Origin: Umbilicaria muhlenbergii
Taxonomy: Eukaryota; Ascomycota; Lecanoromycetes; Umbilicariales; Umbilicariaceae
Length of the DNA: 64,000 nucleotides
Direction of reading: 5' to 3'
Assembly (NCBI GenBank): GCA_000611775.1
Contig: KK106981.1
Coordinates: 1,366,620-1,430,619 of the forward strand
Within the stretch, counting starts at the first letter, position 1. Every line of letters begins with the position of its first letter. This document shows, in pieces, positions 23,428 to 33,576 of this stretch. The translations under genes and the position numbers were made by a program. Below the pieces are notes generated by a model. That model did no database searches. It was not told the origin of the DNA and saw only the letters and a list, made by a program, of their open reading frames with translations.

Positions 23428-25767
23428 TCAACGAATACACCACATCTGACCGCTCCTGGCCCAAGACCCACCGATACGCCAGTCCTCTTGGGAACCTGGA
23501 AGCTCTGGGGTACAATAGACTCTGGAGACATACTTCCCGCATAAGACGCTGGCGCTTGTATCCTGAAGCTCCACGAGCACGCCCACGTCCCTTTTATGCG
23601 AAGAGGCCAAGCCAGTCTGGACATCACCTTGACTGTGTCTGAGGGCAATGGCTAGTCCCTGGCAGCCCCGCGCGGGCACCCAGTCCTTAACCCCTGACAT
23701 CCCGTTCTCGAGCACTGTGACGGGGTCGATGTCACCGTCTTCTGTCTCCGGGATTGGCATGATGAAAAAATTACCAAGGGAACCAAGGGAGACGCTCATC
23801 GGCAAAGGCGCAATCTCGCCCAACAAGATACCCTCATAAGGTGCAAGGAGGCCTTGAGGGGTGCAAACAGCTGACGCGTCAGTCTGCAACGTATCCCCAA
23901 CTTCAGTCATCGAATAGTGCGGTCGCGATAGGAAAGATCTTGGAGCCCAACGATAGCCATCGTCGTGTAGTTTCAATCCCGCCCAGAACAGTATATCCTT
24001 TGGTAATTGTTTGTGAAGGCTTAGTAGCTTGATCTGCCGTTTGTCTTCAGGGCAGTCCAAGATTTCGGACAGGTCAAGGTCCAAGAGGGTAGCTAGACAA
24101 ATGGCTTCATCGCTGGCCTTACTTGTAGAACGCCACCTAACTGCTTCGCTGAGGATTGCGAAGCGTCGCGAGCCCCGCAGGTTTGAGAGGTGCGTGGCGA
24201 ACTCGGAAAATTTCTCTCGCCCGTAGAAAAACGTGGAGAGGGCGTTCATGGCCAACGTAGGCAGTCGTTCCCAATGTGCATAACGACTATAAGCATACGG
24301 CATGCCTAGGCTGTAGAAGTCCGTGTAGGAGTCTTTGAGTTGGAAGACAATTTCCTTTGCAAAGACCGCTTCCTGTAGTGTCCAGAGTCTCCTAAGCCAA
24401 GGTGAGGTCGCAATCCGAATGAGAATTTCGTGGTAGGGCGTATTGATACTAGTCCGAAGGAGTCCCGAGTCCATTGCCCAGACTAACGAGGCGTTCTCAT
24501 AACAGGCTTTCATGGTCTTGATGGCCGCTTTCCGGGAACTCATTGGACTAACGGGTACGCATAATGTATCAAACCAGATGTGAAGTCTTTCATCCTTGAA
24601 ATACGGACCGTATTCGTCTGGTTTGGAAAGCATTCGTGCATAAAGAGGTGCGACAAGACTAAGCCGGAGCTTTAGAAGCTGACACTCCGGAAGGAAGTTC
24701 CCATTCATGTTACCGAGACCATCCGCCCATACGTGGGAGATGGCAACATATGGTATCCCAGGTTGCCACTGGATAATCTCAAGTTCCAGCGAGGATCCCC
24801 TCATTGCCATCGAGATCAGCGGTATGCCATGTGATCCGAGACTGTCTCCAGATGCCGTTCTGTTGTCGATGATTTCAGCTAGGTCTTCCATATCGGGACC
24901 GAGAAAATTGCATGTGCAACCCTCTGTTACGTGCAATGTACGATAGGTGTCTTCGTCAACCTGATCGGCGACACACTGCTGATCAGAGCACTCCTTGTGG
25001 TCTTTTCCCGGTTGTGGCGGGCCGAGCAAGCTGCATACGTACATGCCAGGTTCCCACAGCGTCTTCCAGATATACGTCGCTTCGTAAGGACACCAGCCAT
25101 TCTCCACCAGCGATTCATGTAACATGCGAGAGCTCACTGTGTGGTGAGGCTGCGGCTCTATCCTAATAGATATCTTTGCATCGAGGTGTTGTTTGTGAGG
25201 CTGAACATAAAATTGTGACTTGCAGAACTCCAAGTTGTATCCGAGGATGTGAATCGACAGTAGAATCTCCCGAGCCGGGGAATAATTGTACCAAGCGTCT
25301 TTATCGGTTAAAGATTGTACAAAATCATTCAGTAGAAGAAACATTCCGTCTGCAATATCCGCGCGTTGCCGTACTTCCTCAAGGGGGAAGCTCTCTGTTT
25401 CCTCTTGCCAACGCTCGAGATACACCGCCAGGTCGACCGTAGAGACACAGGTTGCGCCACCTCGATCCGCAATGAATTCCTGCCTGTCTATTTTAATCTC
25501 AAGGAACTGTTCCAGCATCGCGAAGAAGAACCACTCCTGCAAAAAGGCTAAAGCTTCCATTCGGTCTTCTTCGGGGACATCCAGTCCCTTGAGGGACCAC
25601 TTCTTCTTAACCCACAGCTGCAAGTACTCGGCCCATGTTCTGCAGTCAGAAGCGTCACCCCAGGGAAGATACGGAACAAAAACGAGATTTGCGCGCGGGT
25701 TCAATTTAGGGATTAGCCTTACGGTGACGTCGAGCGGTGAGGGTTGTGGTTCGAGTAAATGTTCCAT
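23428..25767 (-). CDS. HET-domain (heterokaryon incompatibility) protein, 779 aa
   Basis: Single exon from ATG to TGA. The HET domain occupies roughly residues 330-480. IPYVAISHVWADGLGN is the signature start block, LHIWFDTLCVPVS the second conserved block, AIKTMKACYENASLVWAMD the third, and SPWLRRLWTLQEAVF the fourth. HET proteins mediate programmed cell death when incompatible fungal individuals fuse, and the domain acts as a death effector. The first ~320 residues hold a long acidic/aromatic region and a His/Cys-containing stretch (CSDQQCVADQVDEDTYR, CTCNFLG) seen in many large HET proteins. No membrane segment. A palindromic TATA element lies about 160 bp upstream of the ATG. The frame is uninterrupted, so it looks functional. 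Confidence 0.93.
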   Translation of the reverse strand: MEHLLEPQPSPLDVTVRLIPKLNPRANLVFVPYLPWGDASDCRTWAEYLQLWVKKKWSLKGLDVPEEDRMEALAFLQEWFFFAMLEQFLEIKIDRQEFIADRGGATCVSTVDLAVYLERWQEETESFPLEEVRQRADIADGMFLLLNDFVQSLTDKDAWYNYSPAREILLSIHILGYNLEFCKSQFYVQPHKQHLDAKISIRIEPQPHHTVSSRMLHESLVENGWCPYEATYIWKTLWEPGMYVCSLLGPPQPGKDHKECSDQQCVADQVDEDTYRTLHVTEGCTCNFLGPDMEDLAEIIDNRTASGDSLGSHGIPLISMAMRGSSLELEIIQWQPGIPYVAISHVWADGLGNMNGNFLPECQLLKLRLSLVAPLYARMLSKPDEYGPYFKDERLHIWFDTLCVPVSPMSSRKAAIKTMKACYENASLVWAMDSGLLRTSINTPYHEILIRIATSPWLRRLWTLQEAVFAKEIVFQLKDSYTDFYSLGMPYAYSRYAHWERLPTLAMNALSTFFYGREKFSEFATHLSNLRGSRRFAILSEAVRWRSTSKASDEAICLATLLDLDLSEILDCPEDKRQIKLLSLHKQLPKDILFWAGLKLHDDGYRWAPRSFLSRPHYSMTEVGDTLQTDASAVCTPQGLLAPYEGILLGEIAPLPMSVSLGSLGNFFIMPIPETEDGDIDPVTVLENGMSGVKDWVPARGCQGLAIALRHSQGDVQTGLASSHKRDVGVLVELQDTSASVLCGKYVSRVYCTPELPGSQEDWRIGGSWARSGQMWCIR

Positions 25768-26926
25768 AATTGATTCGAGACGACGTTATATCCTAGATCC
25801 TGTGAGATTGTGCTCTGTGGAAGTTCGGACGAGCAAGCACTATTGACATATCCTCACAACGACCGATCTCATATTGATGGCGGAAAGCTGCGGTGGACCT
25901 GTTGGACGCAGCGAGCGGTTCAGCTCTTATATAAGGGCCCGCATTCATGTAGCACAGCCAAGGCCATCAGGCATACAAGCAAGTATCGATTCCAAGCGGA
26001 GCGCCGCCAAGTCCGCCACCAACACATATTTGCAGAATCCATCAAAACGCACCATGCTTCCTAACTCTTAGTAGCCTCCCAGATTATTCCATCCTTTGAT
26101 CGAATTCGAAGGGTGCGAATTCGTGCTTGTAAATGAACAGCTACCAGTCAAAGACTCGATGCAATCACGGCGCCACTTAATCTTGGCGGCGAATATCTGC
26201 TGTAATCGTGAGACACATGCCATTCGATAGCTTCGACCGTACGGCAGGCGAGCCATCGCATAAGTGGCAGTCTTCCGATTAGGAGATCCTCGTCAATGTT
26301 CTGTTCGCGATGCGACTTTCAAAATAGGATCGAATGCATAGATAGTTAACGTTGAAATCATTGAGTTCTGGTCCACCCTTGGTAAATGAACGATAAGGTG
26401 CTGTTCATTTCGCTGCTGAGGATCCCCCGGCATGACGCTGCTCTAAAACTGCCATTCCCCTGACGGCCCCTCCGCAGGTTAGCCGAGTGCCAGGCAACGC
26501 AGGCGTAATAGACAAACTAATCAGCAGGGGTCCACGGTTACTTAAAAACCAAGAAAGATTTCAAGACGTTTGACGCAGATGTGGTAGAAACCATGGATCT
26601 CTACAAAATATGTTGAATGATCATAGCATTTTTTCTGCCGTGAAGCTTGCGGGAACTTGTTTCAAACAGATTCTCATCGAAGAAGGACTTCTCTGGAAGC
26701 GCCTGCTTTGCATGAAGTAATGTTTGGCAAAGATCCTTACTTGCTTGAGTAAATGCCCTCCCTAGACATTTCCATGAAGCTGCCCCTCATCGCGAGTCCA
26801 GTGTCATAACTTGGATGTTTGTATTGGGCACTTTTAGCTTCCCGCGGCATCGGCGTTGTTATGCTGGATCCTGAATATATCTTTGAGCTTCGGCTTCGCA
26901 AACAGGTAATGAGGCATATTCCTTGT
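25768..26926. other. Intergenic, HET promoter and unassigned DNA
   Basis: About 1.16 kb. The first ~200 bp after 25767 should be the HET promoter. The remainder has only short open frames without motifs, and I see no RNA gene or repeat in it. Confidence 0.4.
25926..25935 (-). promoter_or_regulatory. Candidate TATA box of the HET gene
   Basis: CTTATATAAG is self-complementary, so it reads as a TATA element on the minus strand, about 160 bp before the HET start codon. Placement suits a core promoter with a roughly 125-bp leader, but no transcript evidence is available. Confidence 0.4.
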
Positions 26927-27262
26927 CTAGCCCGGTTGTTCTTCTAGCCAGTCCTCGTATTCGATTTCCTCAGTTAGGCTCTCTAATTCAAAAGCTTTCC
27001 TGGCCTGGCTGTCCTGCTTGAAATATTCTTTAGGCCAGCTTCCTTCCTGCACCCAATGTATGATTGGGTTACTATCATCCTCGCTGATGCCGCTCACCGC
27101 CTCCTGACTAGGTTTGTCAGTAGCAGAGGTCTCCAAAGCGGTTCGCAATCGCTTTTGCGGAGGCTCTCCGTCAGAGTCTCGAGCGTTCTTCAATTCAAAT
27201 CAGTCATACGATACGTCGACTGTGCGTGTGCGATGCAAAACACGTACCTTACCACCAAGCAT
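26927..27262 (-). CDS. Small fungal protein with WPKEYF motif, 2 exons, 91 aa
   Basis: Exons (minus) 27262-27248 (MLGGK) and 27187-26927. The 60-bp phase-0 intron has a GTACGT donor, an ACTGAT branch site and a TTGAAG acceptor. The product begins with a basic patch (PPQKRLRT, possible nuclear signal), then Ser/Asp-rich sequence and the aromatic block IIHWVQEGSWPKEYF followed by an acidic tail ending in EDWLEEQPG. From memory, a similar NPIxYWxxxGxWPKEYF block occurs at the N-terminus of a family of longer fungal proteins of unknown function. If so, this is a short or truncated member. No signal peptide. The splice signals and clean reading frame support a real gene. Confidence 0.5.
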
Positions 27263-28403
27263 GTTGATTGGAAGGAAGATAGGGTAAGCGATAGTTTTAT
27301 GTTTGAGAAAGGAAGGTAGTGCGACTGTGGCGGCAAAGGACCTGGAAAGAATCGGACAAACTAAATTGGCTGTTGTCAGCTGGGGGTCCCCTCAACCACG
27401 TAGCATACAAGACAGATCTTGAGGGCCGGCCCATGCAGTAATGACAGAAGCATGGATCCCTGCAAACTTTACTTCAGGGTTTTAGATATACCACTTTCGC
27501 TGTTGTGACATCGAAAGGGGCCCCAGGGGCCAGCTGGAGAATGCCACTTAATTCATCCGTACGAGTGCTGGCTGGCTCCCTCTATTTGTGACTAGTGTCC
27601 ATCAATCTTACCTGAATATCCGCGTAGAAGACAATACTGAGGATAGAGAAAAACCAGTTCATGTTACACTCCACCGCCCAGATTTCAAAAGTAGGTCAAG
27701 GACTGTCTAACGGTTTGAGTAACCCCAATTCCTTCCCGCTCATAGAGTGATCCTTCTGAACCGATTGCCGAACTGCATTGGAGGCCTCCTTATGATCTCC
27801 GCTTGCCTCTTCCCAGCGATTTGTCGGAGCCCAACCATCGTCCGTGAGAGATGACAAGGGAGGCTCCTCTTAGGTAAGAGCTATGGACATGAACTGAGCA
27901 GCACCAGCTCCATATCACGCTTTCACATTCCATTCAGTAGGCACATCTACGCCGGAAGCACGGACAATCCTCCCATCCGCTTCACCATATACTCAGAGTA
28001 CCTCGTAAATCACTGTGCCTTACCTGGTGTGAACCATACCCCTAGGATCGAAACAAGCACCCCAAGCCTCACACAAGCTTTTGCCCAGACTCAGCCACTT
28101 TAGCGCCAGTCCACGCCAAGACATGTGAACTTCCCATCCCTACCTTAAAGTACTTCCTAGCGCTGATAGTGAATGCACGTTTCAGCTTCGGTTGGACCAG
28201 CAGGCCGCGCAGGCCCCCGCCTGACCACGTCTGCGCTATTTTTACTCGTGATCCCTTGCTGGTCTGGATCTTGGCTTGTTGTTCTTTTCATCACCTCATC
28301 ATCATCAACAGCTACACCAACCACTTTGCCGATTCATCGAGATAATACAAAGACTACAGTTATATTAAGTACCGACATTCAAATACATTACTGGATCTTC
28401 GAA
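27263..28403. other. Intergenic, divergent flank of two small genes
   Basis: About 1.1 kb between the starts of the 91-aa protein gene (-) and the Cys-rich protein gene (+), so it holds both promoters. No repeat, RNA gene or further coding exon is recognised. Confidence 0.4.
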
Positions 28404-28798
28404 ATGCCTGAAATCACCCAACCCCAACCGACTCAGCAGATGGCCATGCCCAATGCTACATCCGCTCCTCGTGTCAGCTCTGAGCAGCCAGTGAGTGCTA
28501 TACCATCTAGTTTATCTGAGACTCTCCACGATTCTATACCTATCTATCTTATAAGAAAGCCACTCAAGATGGCCTAGTCGCAGACGGCTAACAGATCATT
28601 TGTGCGCACAGAGACCTCAAGAACCCATGACAATGTCCATGCGCGGTGGTGGTACAGGCGAGGAGGTTTGCTGCGGATGGTGAGCCTAGCACTCTTCCCA
28701 TCATAACACAGTATTTCCTAACCATGGCTAGCTGCGCCGCCTGCTGCGCCTGCGAGGCCTTCGAATGCTTCGAGTGCTGCAAGGGAATCTGCGACTAG
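28404..28798 (+). CDS. Tiny cysteine-rich CYSTM-like protein, 3 exons, 73 aa
   Basis: Exons 28404-28490, 28612-28679 and 28732-28798; introns open with GTGAGT and GTGAGC and close with CACAG and GCTAG, and phases fit. The product has a Gln/Pro/Ser-rich disordered N-terminus, a Gly hinge (RGGGTGEEV) and a C-terminal Cys cluster: CCGCCAACCACEAFECFECC followed by KGICD. Eleven Cys sit within about 25 residues ending at the C-terminus. This matches the layout of CYSTM (cysteine-rich transmembrane module) proteins, small membrane-associated stress-tolerance proteins of eukaryotes, and a common class of tiny fungal ORFs. The last exon encodes most of the module. Such genes are usually missed because each exon is under 90 bp. 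Function is inferred only from the pattern. Confidence 0.7.
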
Positions 28799-29020
28799 AC
28801 CCATCATCATACGAACGACAACATCCCCGCATAGACAAGCGGTATGCATTGGAGCTTGAGTTCGGACTCGTGTTGGAAGCGAGGATTTGGATGGAGCATT
28901 CGCGGATACGTTGAAGGACTTGATAATTTCGCCGAGCTGCAGCAGATGCGATGATTTACTAGCTGTGCGATAGAGATTGTTGCTTTGATATTTCTTCGGT
29001 GGTGGCTGCAACGTGCTAGC

Positions 29021-30589
29021 TAGCAATCAAGGTCTCTGCATCAGGAATGAGTTCACCGCCTGTAGTGTCGCTCGTGACGGGTTTGCGGAGGGATGAGAAG
29101 CCATGATCCAGCTTAGACGGCGCCGGATGTAGAGCTTGTCGATCTTATGCACGTCTTGCTGTATGGTGAAATTGCCTGGTATCTACTCGTCAGTTATCTA
29201 CATGGCTGGGGCGATGCGACATTATTACCATTATCATCGAAGTAAAGACACAGTACGGCGAGCGCTATGCCTGCCGATAGATCTTTCCCCGTAGGGCACG
29301 CGAAGAGCATTTTCGGTGCTTTGATCCCTTGCGATATGTGGTGGATGAAGTCCGAGAGCTTTGGCAGTTCTCCGCGTAGGGCTCTGCTTCCCAACTTACC
29401 AGCACCACAACGAAGTCGGAGTAGTTTCTTCGTAGCATCAGGATCCTCGGCAGGCAATTCTGCCATAGTGTCGCTACACACGACTACGCCGTCATAATCT
29501 CCGCGACTTGTCTCAGTGACCGTACTTGCAGTACCAATATAGACTTGCTTAGTTGGCTTCACGAGTACAGTCTCCACTTCGCCTGCCGTGGTCGCATCGG
29601 GAGCGAGGAGGCTTTCGATCAGCCCAGGTAGGTCCTCTTCTGACGCCCCCATGAGCTGCTGGTGGTATCTCCAGAAGACTGCAGCAGTAAGACCGCAAGA
29701 CCATCCCTCGCTGTCATCTCCCGCGCCTTGAACATAGCCTCCTCCGGATGCTTCTGCGCCTACGATTCGACGGGACGCTGTGCAGCATATCACTGGGAGA
29801 TAATCTTCGAAGGTATCTTTCGAAGAGGGCAAGGACGAATCTTGCGTGATCCAGAATGGACGCAGAGGCTTGTTGATTATGCTGCATATAGCGGCATTGT
29901 CGAGTTCCAAAGCCTTCGGGTTTCTTCAGCTTACAAACCATAGTGATACAGTGCTTGATCACACACCTCAAGGTCCTCGACAAAACCGTCAATTCGGGCT
30001 TCAATCTGCGTGTGCTCTGATCGCCCAACCACTCGTGATGGCGTATGGAGCTTCCCAGCCGCACCATCCTTAGGGAAGGCAAGTCTATTGATGACCGCAC
30101 ACCAAATGGGCACCGTTTTCGAAAGAGCGTCAGGCATGCTCTTACCCCGTCTTGTCGAATCGACAACGATGCATCTAGCTTCCAACCTCGATCATTCTCC
30201 AATCTCAAGCACTACCAGAAATCCCAACCATACCCGTTATTCTTCCCAATGACGTCCAGCACCTGCAAGTTCAACCTCCGTGTACTGAAGCTCCATTGTC
30301 CCTGATGCCCGTCCGTGCTCTTGAAGTAAGCGCTTCCTCCTTTGCGCTCGTGTGGTATGTACCAACTGCCGCATCTTTCATTAGCGATGAGAGGAAGATC
30401 GAAAGTATCGGCTACCCGTCGGACGAAGAGCGAGTCTTCGTGTATGGAGGATAGGCGGTTGGAAATGGAAAGGGCGGAGCGCTTGAGAGAGGTTAGGGTG
30501 CGCGACCAGTTTTGAGAGGCTTCTGGGAAGATGAGGGAGTCTGTCGAGATAATAAAGGGCGTATTATTGGAAAGATGTTCAATGGTCAT
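29021..30589 (-). CDS. RIT1: Initiator-tRNA A64 2'-O-ribosylphosphate transferase (Rit1), 4 exons, ~467 aa
   Basis: Exons (minus) 30589-30234, 30174-29967, 29913-29229 and 29175-29021; introns of 53-59 bp with in-phase joins. Rit1 adds a phosphoribosyl group to position 64 of initiator methionine tRNA so that it is excluded from elongation. Family hallmarks in order: SLKRSALSISNRLSSI, ANERCGSWYIPHERK, SAYFKSTDGHQGQWSFS, STRRGKSMPDALSKTVPIW (core, spanning the join after intron 1), ICCTASRRIVGAEASGGGYV, QGAGDDSEGWSCGLT, and the C-terminal ...RRRLSWIMASHPSANPSRA block in exon 4. Length is close to that of yeast Rit1. I chose the ATG at 30589 because the frame upstream lacks another good ATG. 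The gene is divergent from the hydrolase gene across a 278-bp gap. Confidence 0.93.
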
Positions 30590-30867
30590 GATGCGATTGG
30601 GATGACTTCGGCGTTCAAGCGCAATACGGAGTAGAGCAAACAGATGTTCTCTCACAATGACGTTAGTACCGAGGTAGAAAGTTTCCGCAATCCTCCTACG
30701 GAAAGTCGTACGCTAACGACATGGCGGGGTTTGGGGCGGGGGTATCTGATAACTGTCCGTTGCTCATTTATTGACTGTATTTCTTACTGTTGCATTGAAA
30801 TTTCTTGTTCTTTTCCGGTGGACGTTTATTTTCAGATCGTTACACTGTTGTATGTAATAATAGCAGG
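30590..30867. promoter_or_regulatory. Divergent promoter between RIT1 and hydrolase gene
   Basis: A 278-bp gap separates the two divergent start codons. No individual motif was assigned beyond a T-rich stretch on the hydrolase side, near 30770-30850. Confidence 0.4.
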
Positions 30868-31948
30868 ATGCTAAGGCAGCACAAAAAAGAAACGTTTACT
30901 TTCAAGCAAATCCATCGCAAGCCCCTTCAATTGGACGTCTATTTGCCAGAACCTCGGTCAAACCTCTCCAATCCGGTGATTCTCTACTTTCATGGTGGCT
31001 ACGTGGTATATACCCTTGATTCCTCCATATTATTAGAACCCAAGAGACTCTAATGCCACGAAGATTACAGGAGACCGCACCGCATGTCCGCCTTGGCTGC
31101 TCAACGCTTCCTTAAAGCGCGGATGGACCTTCGTCTCAGCCGACTACAGAGTCCTTCCAGAATCAACTGGTGTCGACACAATCCAGGATCTCTGCTCGGC
31201 GTACGCCTGGGTTGCAAACGAGCTCAACGTAAAGTTCCCAGGTCTCGCTGATACCTCGCGCATCGTTGTTGCCGGTTCCAGCGGAGGCGGCTACTGCGCT
31301 ACGGTCGGTGGCGTCCAATTCAAAGACCCCAAGCCGAAGGCTGTGCTTGCGATATATCCCATGGCGGACCCGGCGTCTGGACGTTGGACGATGAAGGGCA
31401 AACCTCTGCCGGATGTGCCTGTGGGCGACGCGGTACCGACGCTGGCTGAGATTGAAAAGAGAAGATCGGACGGGGAAGTCAGCTTTGGGGAGCCATTCCC
31501 TCGTGACCGAGACATGTCGAAACATGTTAGATTCCCTTATCTTCGGTACATCGTGCAGGAGGGCCTTTACCTCGATTACCTGAGTGGTGTCAAAGGACTC
31601 GGTACGAAGATCGCAGAAGAGGGAGTAGAGAAAGCAGTGCCAAAGGACCTTCACAAGGTTTTCCCGGTGGACTTCGGTATCACGCAGGAGTACCCTTCTA
31701 CGATAGTTGTGCATGGAACTTCGGACAGGGCGGTAGATGTGGGGGAAGGGGAGAAGTTTGTGAAAAGATTGGAAAGCCTTGGAGTGAAGGTTAAATACTA
31801 TCCTGTGGAGGGTAAAGATCACGCTTTTGATCGGACTCTGTTTGAGTGCGAGGATGAAACGGAGGACCGAGAGGAGAGCACGGTGATCTTAGGGCATTGC
31901 ATGAAGACGCTAGATAGTTACGTAGCTCAGCATCGCTCATCAATATAG
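30868..31948 (+). CDS. Alpha/beta-hydrolase fold-3 esterase/lipase-like, 2 exons, 340 aa
   Basis: Exons 30868-31005 and 31064-31948; the 58-bp phase-0 intron (GTATAT donor, CGAAG acceptor) reconstitutes FHGGYVITGDR. Oxyanion-hole motif HGGY at residues 42-45, nucleophile elbow GSSGGG with Ser119, an acidic residue in HGTSDRAVD (~262) and catalytic His in GKDHAFD (~299). These are the catalytic triad elements of the hormone-sensitive-lipase/arylacetamide-deacetylase-like family. It probably hydrolyses small esters or amides in the cytosol, since no signal peptide is seen. Length is typical. The substrate cannot be predicted. Confidence 0.9.
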
Positions 31949-32039
31949 CCACCGGCTTTAAGTGAAGACAGAGGCTGGCTGTAACGTAGGGGAATAGGTA
32001 AGCGTGAGTGGCGTGGTAAGGTAGAGTGGGCGAAGGGCA

Positions 32040-32695
32040 GTTCTGGCTCCTACCCTCGCCATTTTTCGATGCCGTATTCCCACAGGGTTCTCCGATATGG
32101 CCCGTCATTAGGTGACGACATACTTTTGCCATCCTGGAAAAGTGTCTTTCATTCGGTCCGGACTCCCACTGTTCGCCCTCATGATCTGGAAGTGGTCTGG
32201 GACCCTCAGATTGAGGACCGGGCCTCACGCCGCAAGAGTCACCTTTGGTACAACCGAGCACTCCTTCCTGAAATACGCAACCCACGGAGAAGAAGAATGG
32301 GATACGAGAGACGTTGAGGACCTGCTCCGCCATCAAGATCTGGGAGTGACTAAAAAGATCTGAATACCCAAGATCCATGGATACGTTCAGTACGAGGGGC
32401 AAGGTCGGCTTTCAGGGCTCTTGCTGACCTATCTCGACGCGCGTGGACTCTCGCTGCCGTCGTCTCTTTCGAGTATCCTTCGGAGCAGCGGAAGATGAAG
32501 TGGGTGAATCAACTGAAGGTGATACCTAAGGCGATTCACCAAGCAGGTGTCTTGTGGGGCGATGCGAAGGCGGGCAATGTCTTGATTGACAAACAGAAGA
32601 ATCCCTGGATCATTGACTTCGGGTGCCCATAGACGCCGGAACGGGTTGACGAGGATAAGATGGAAACTGTGGAAGAAGATTTGCAGAGATTATGA
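32040..32695 (+). pseudogene. Protein-kinase-like pseudogene
   Basis: Remains of a fungal kinase-fold gene. An N-terminal part reads TFGTTEHSFLKYATHGEEEW, then a stop, then IPKIHGYVQYEGQGRLSGL with a frame change. The C-terminal part has a recognisable catalytic loop, GVLWGDAKAGNVLIDKQ, and the DFG-type IIDFGCP followed directly by a stop. The pattern HxAGVLWGDAKxxNVLID belongs to a fungal family of small or atypical kinases. At least one frameshift and two in-frame stops separate the pieces, and no splice pair rescues them. It is a decayed host gene; the 5' end is not defined. Confidence 0.65.
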
Positions 32696-33031
32696 AAGAT
32701 CAATAAATATCATCTAAGTTGTACATGGTTGGTAGTAAGAGAATGAAAGCTTCCTAGTAGCCACCGTCTTATCCGAACTTTCATAGACCTTTGGGGTAAA
32801 AACATTAGCCTATGTTGAGCTGAAGGGCACCATGCAGCGACGGCCGTCGTCGCTCGAACATCTATGATACACGGGAGATGGAGAGTATTTGATTGCCTGA
32901 ACTGCCAATTCTGCGATCAAAGAGTTCGCATGCATTATGAGCAAGGGATTCGCAGCCCTTGAATCTCGACCATCCACCGCTTGAGTTATGCCCTCATCTC
33001 GGTGCTGTGTTGTCGTCGCTAGACCGAGATC
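32696..33031. other. Intergenic, nothing recognised
   Basis: About 335 bp between the kinase relic and the 3' end of the SnoaL-like gene; probably terminator sequence of that gene. No feature is seen. Confidence 0.4.
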
Positions 33032-33576
33032 TCAAAGCTTCTCAGTACCAGACTTGTCTCTGTTCATCAATGAGTAGCCCTCTATATCCACGCCCTGGTC
33101 CAGAATGGCGGTGTAATACTCATCCACCCTCTCAATCTTATCATCGTCGTTAATGCGAAGCAGGATGAGCACATTGGTCTGAAAGGCCTTGCCAGAAGCA
33201 GGCCGGCCTGGAAGCTTGCCAACCATGACACCGTGATAGACGCATTGAACAACAGTTCCACTCTTAGTACACTCAATCGCTTTGACATCAGCGCGGAAGT
33301 CTTTGATCGAAGTCAACCATTGGGTGCGGAAGCGTGCCAGCCCTCCGAGACCCTTGTGGCGGATGAAGAATGCATGGTCGTACCAATCTACCGTCGGGGA
33401 GAACTGAGCGAGAAAGGTCGACTTGTCGGCATTGATACCGCTATTCCAACTGTCGATAAATGTGGTAGAAATCTGCTTGTGGATGGCCTCTTGTGTGCCT
33501 GTACCGAAATTGTATTTGTCAGGTCAGGTTTTCCTGTAAAGCAACTCGCTCGATGAGATTACATACGACACTCCAT
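33032..33576 (-). CDS. SnoaL-like / NTF2-fold protein, 2 exons, 158 aa
   Basis: Exons (minus) 33576-33567 (ten bases: ATG plus two codons and one base) and 33498-33032; the intron starts GTATGT and ends GGTACAG. The joined protein opens MECRTQEAIHKQ and shows the SnoaL-like pattern: helix with FIDSWNSG, DWYDHAFFIRHKGLGGL, later QTNVLILLRINDDDKIERVDEYY. This cone-shaped alpha+beta fold is shared by polyketide cyclases, ester cyclases and small isomerases. Active-site His and Asp candidates lie in DWYDHAF. Length is typical for the fold. The tiny first exon is the weakest part of the model but gives a clean ATG. Function is inferred from fold only. Confidence 0.75.
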
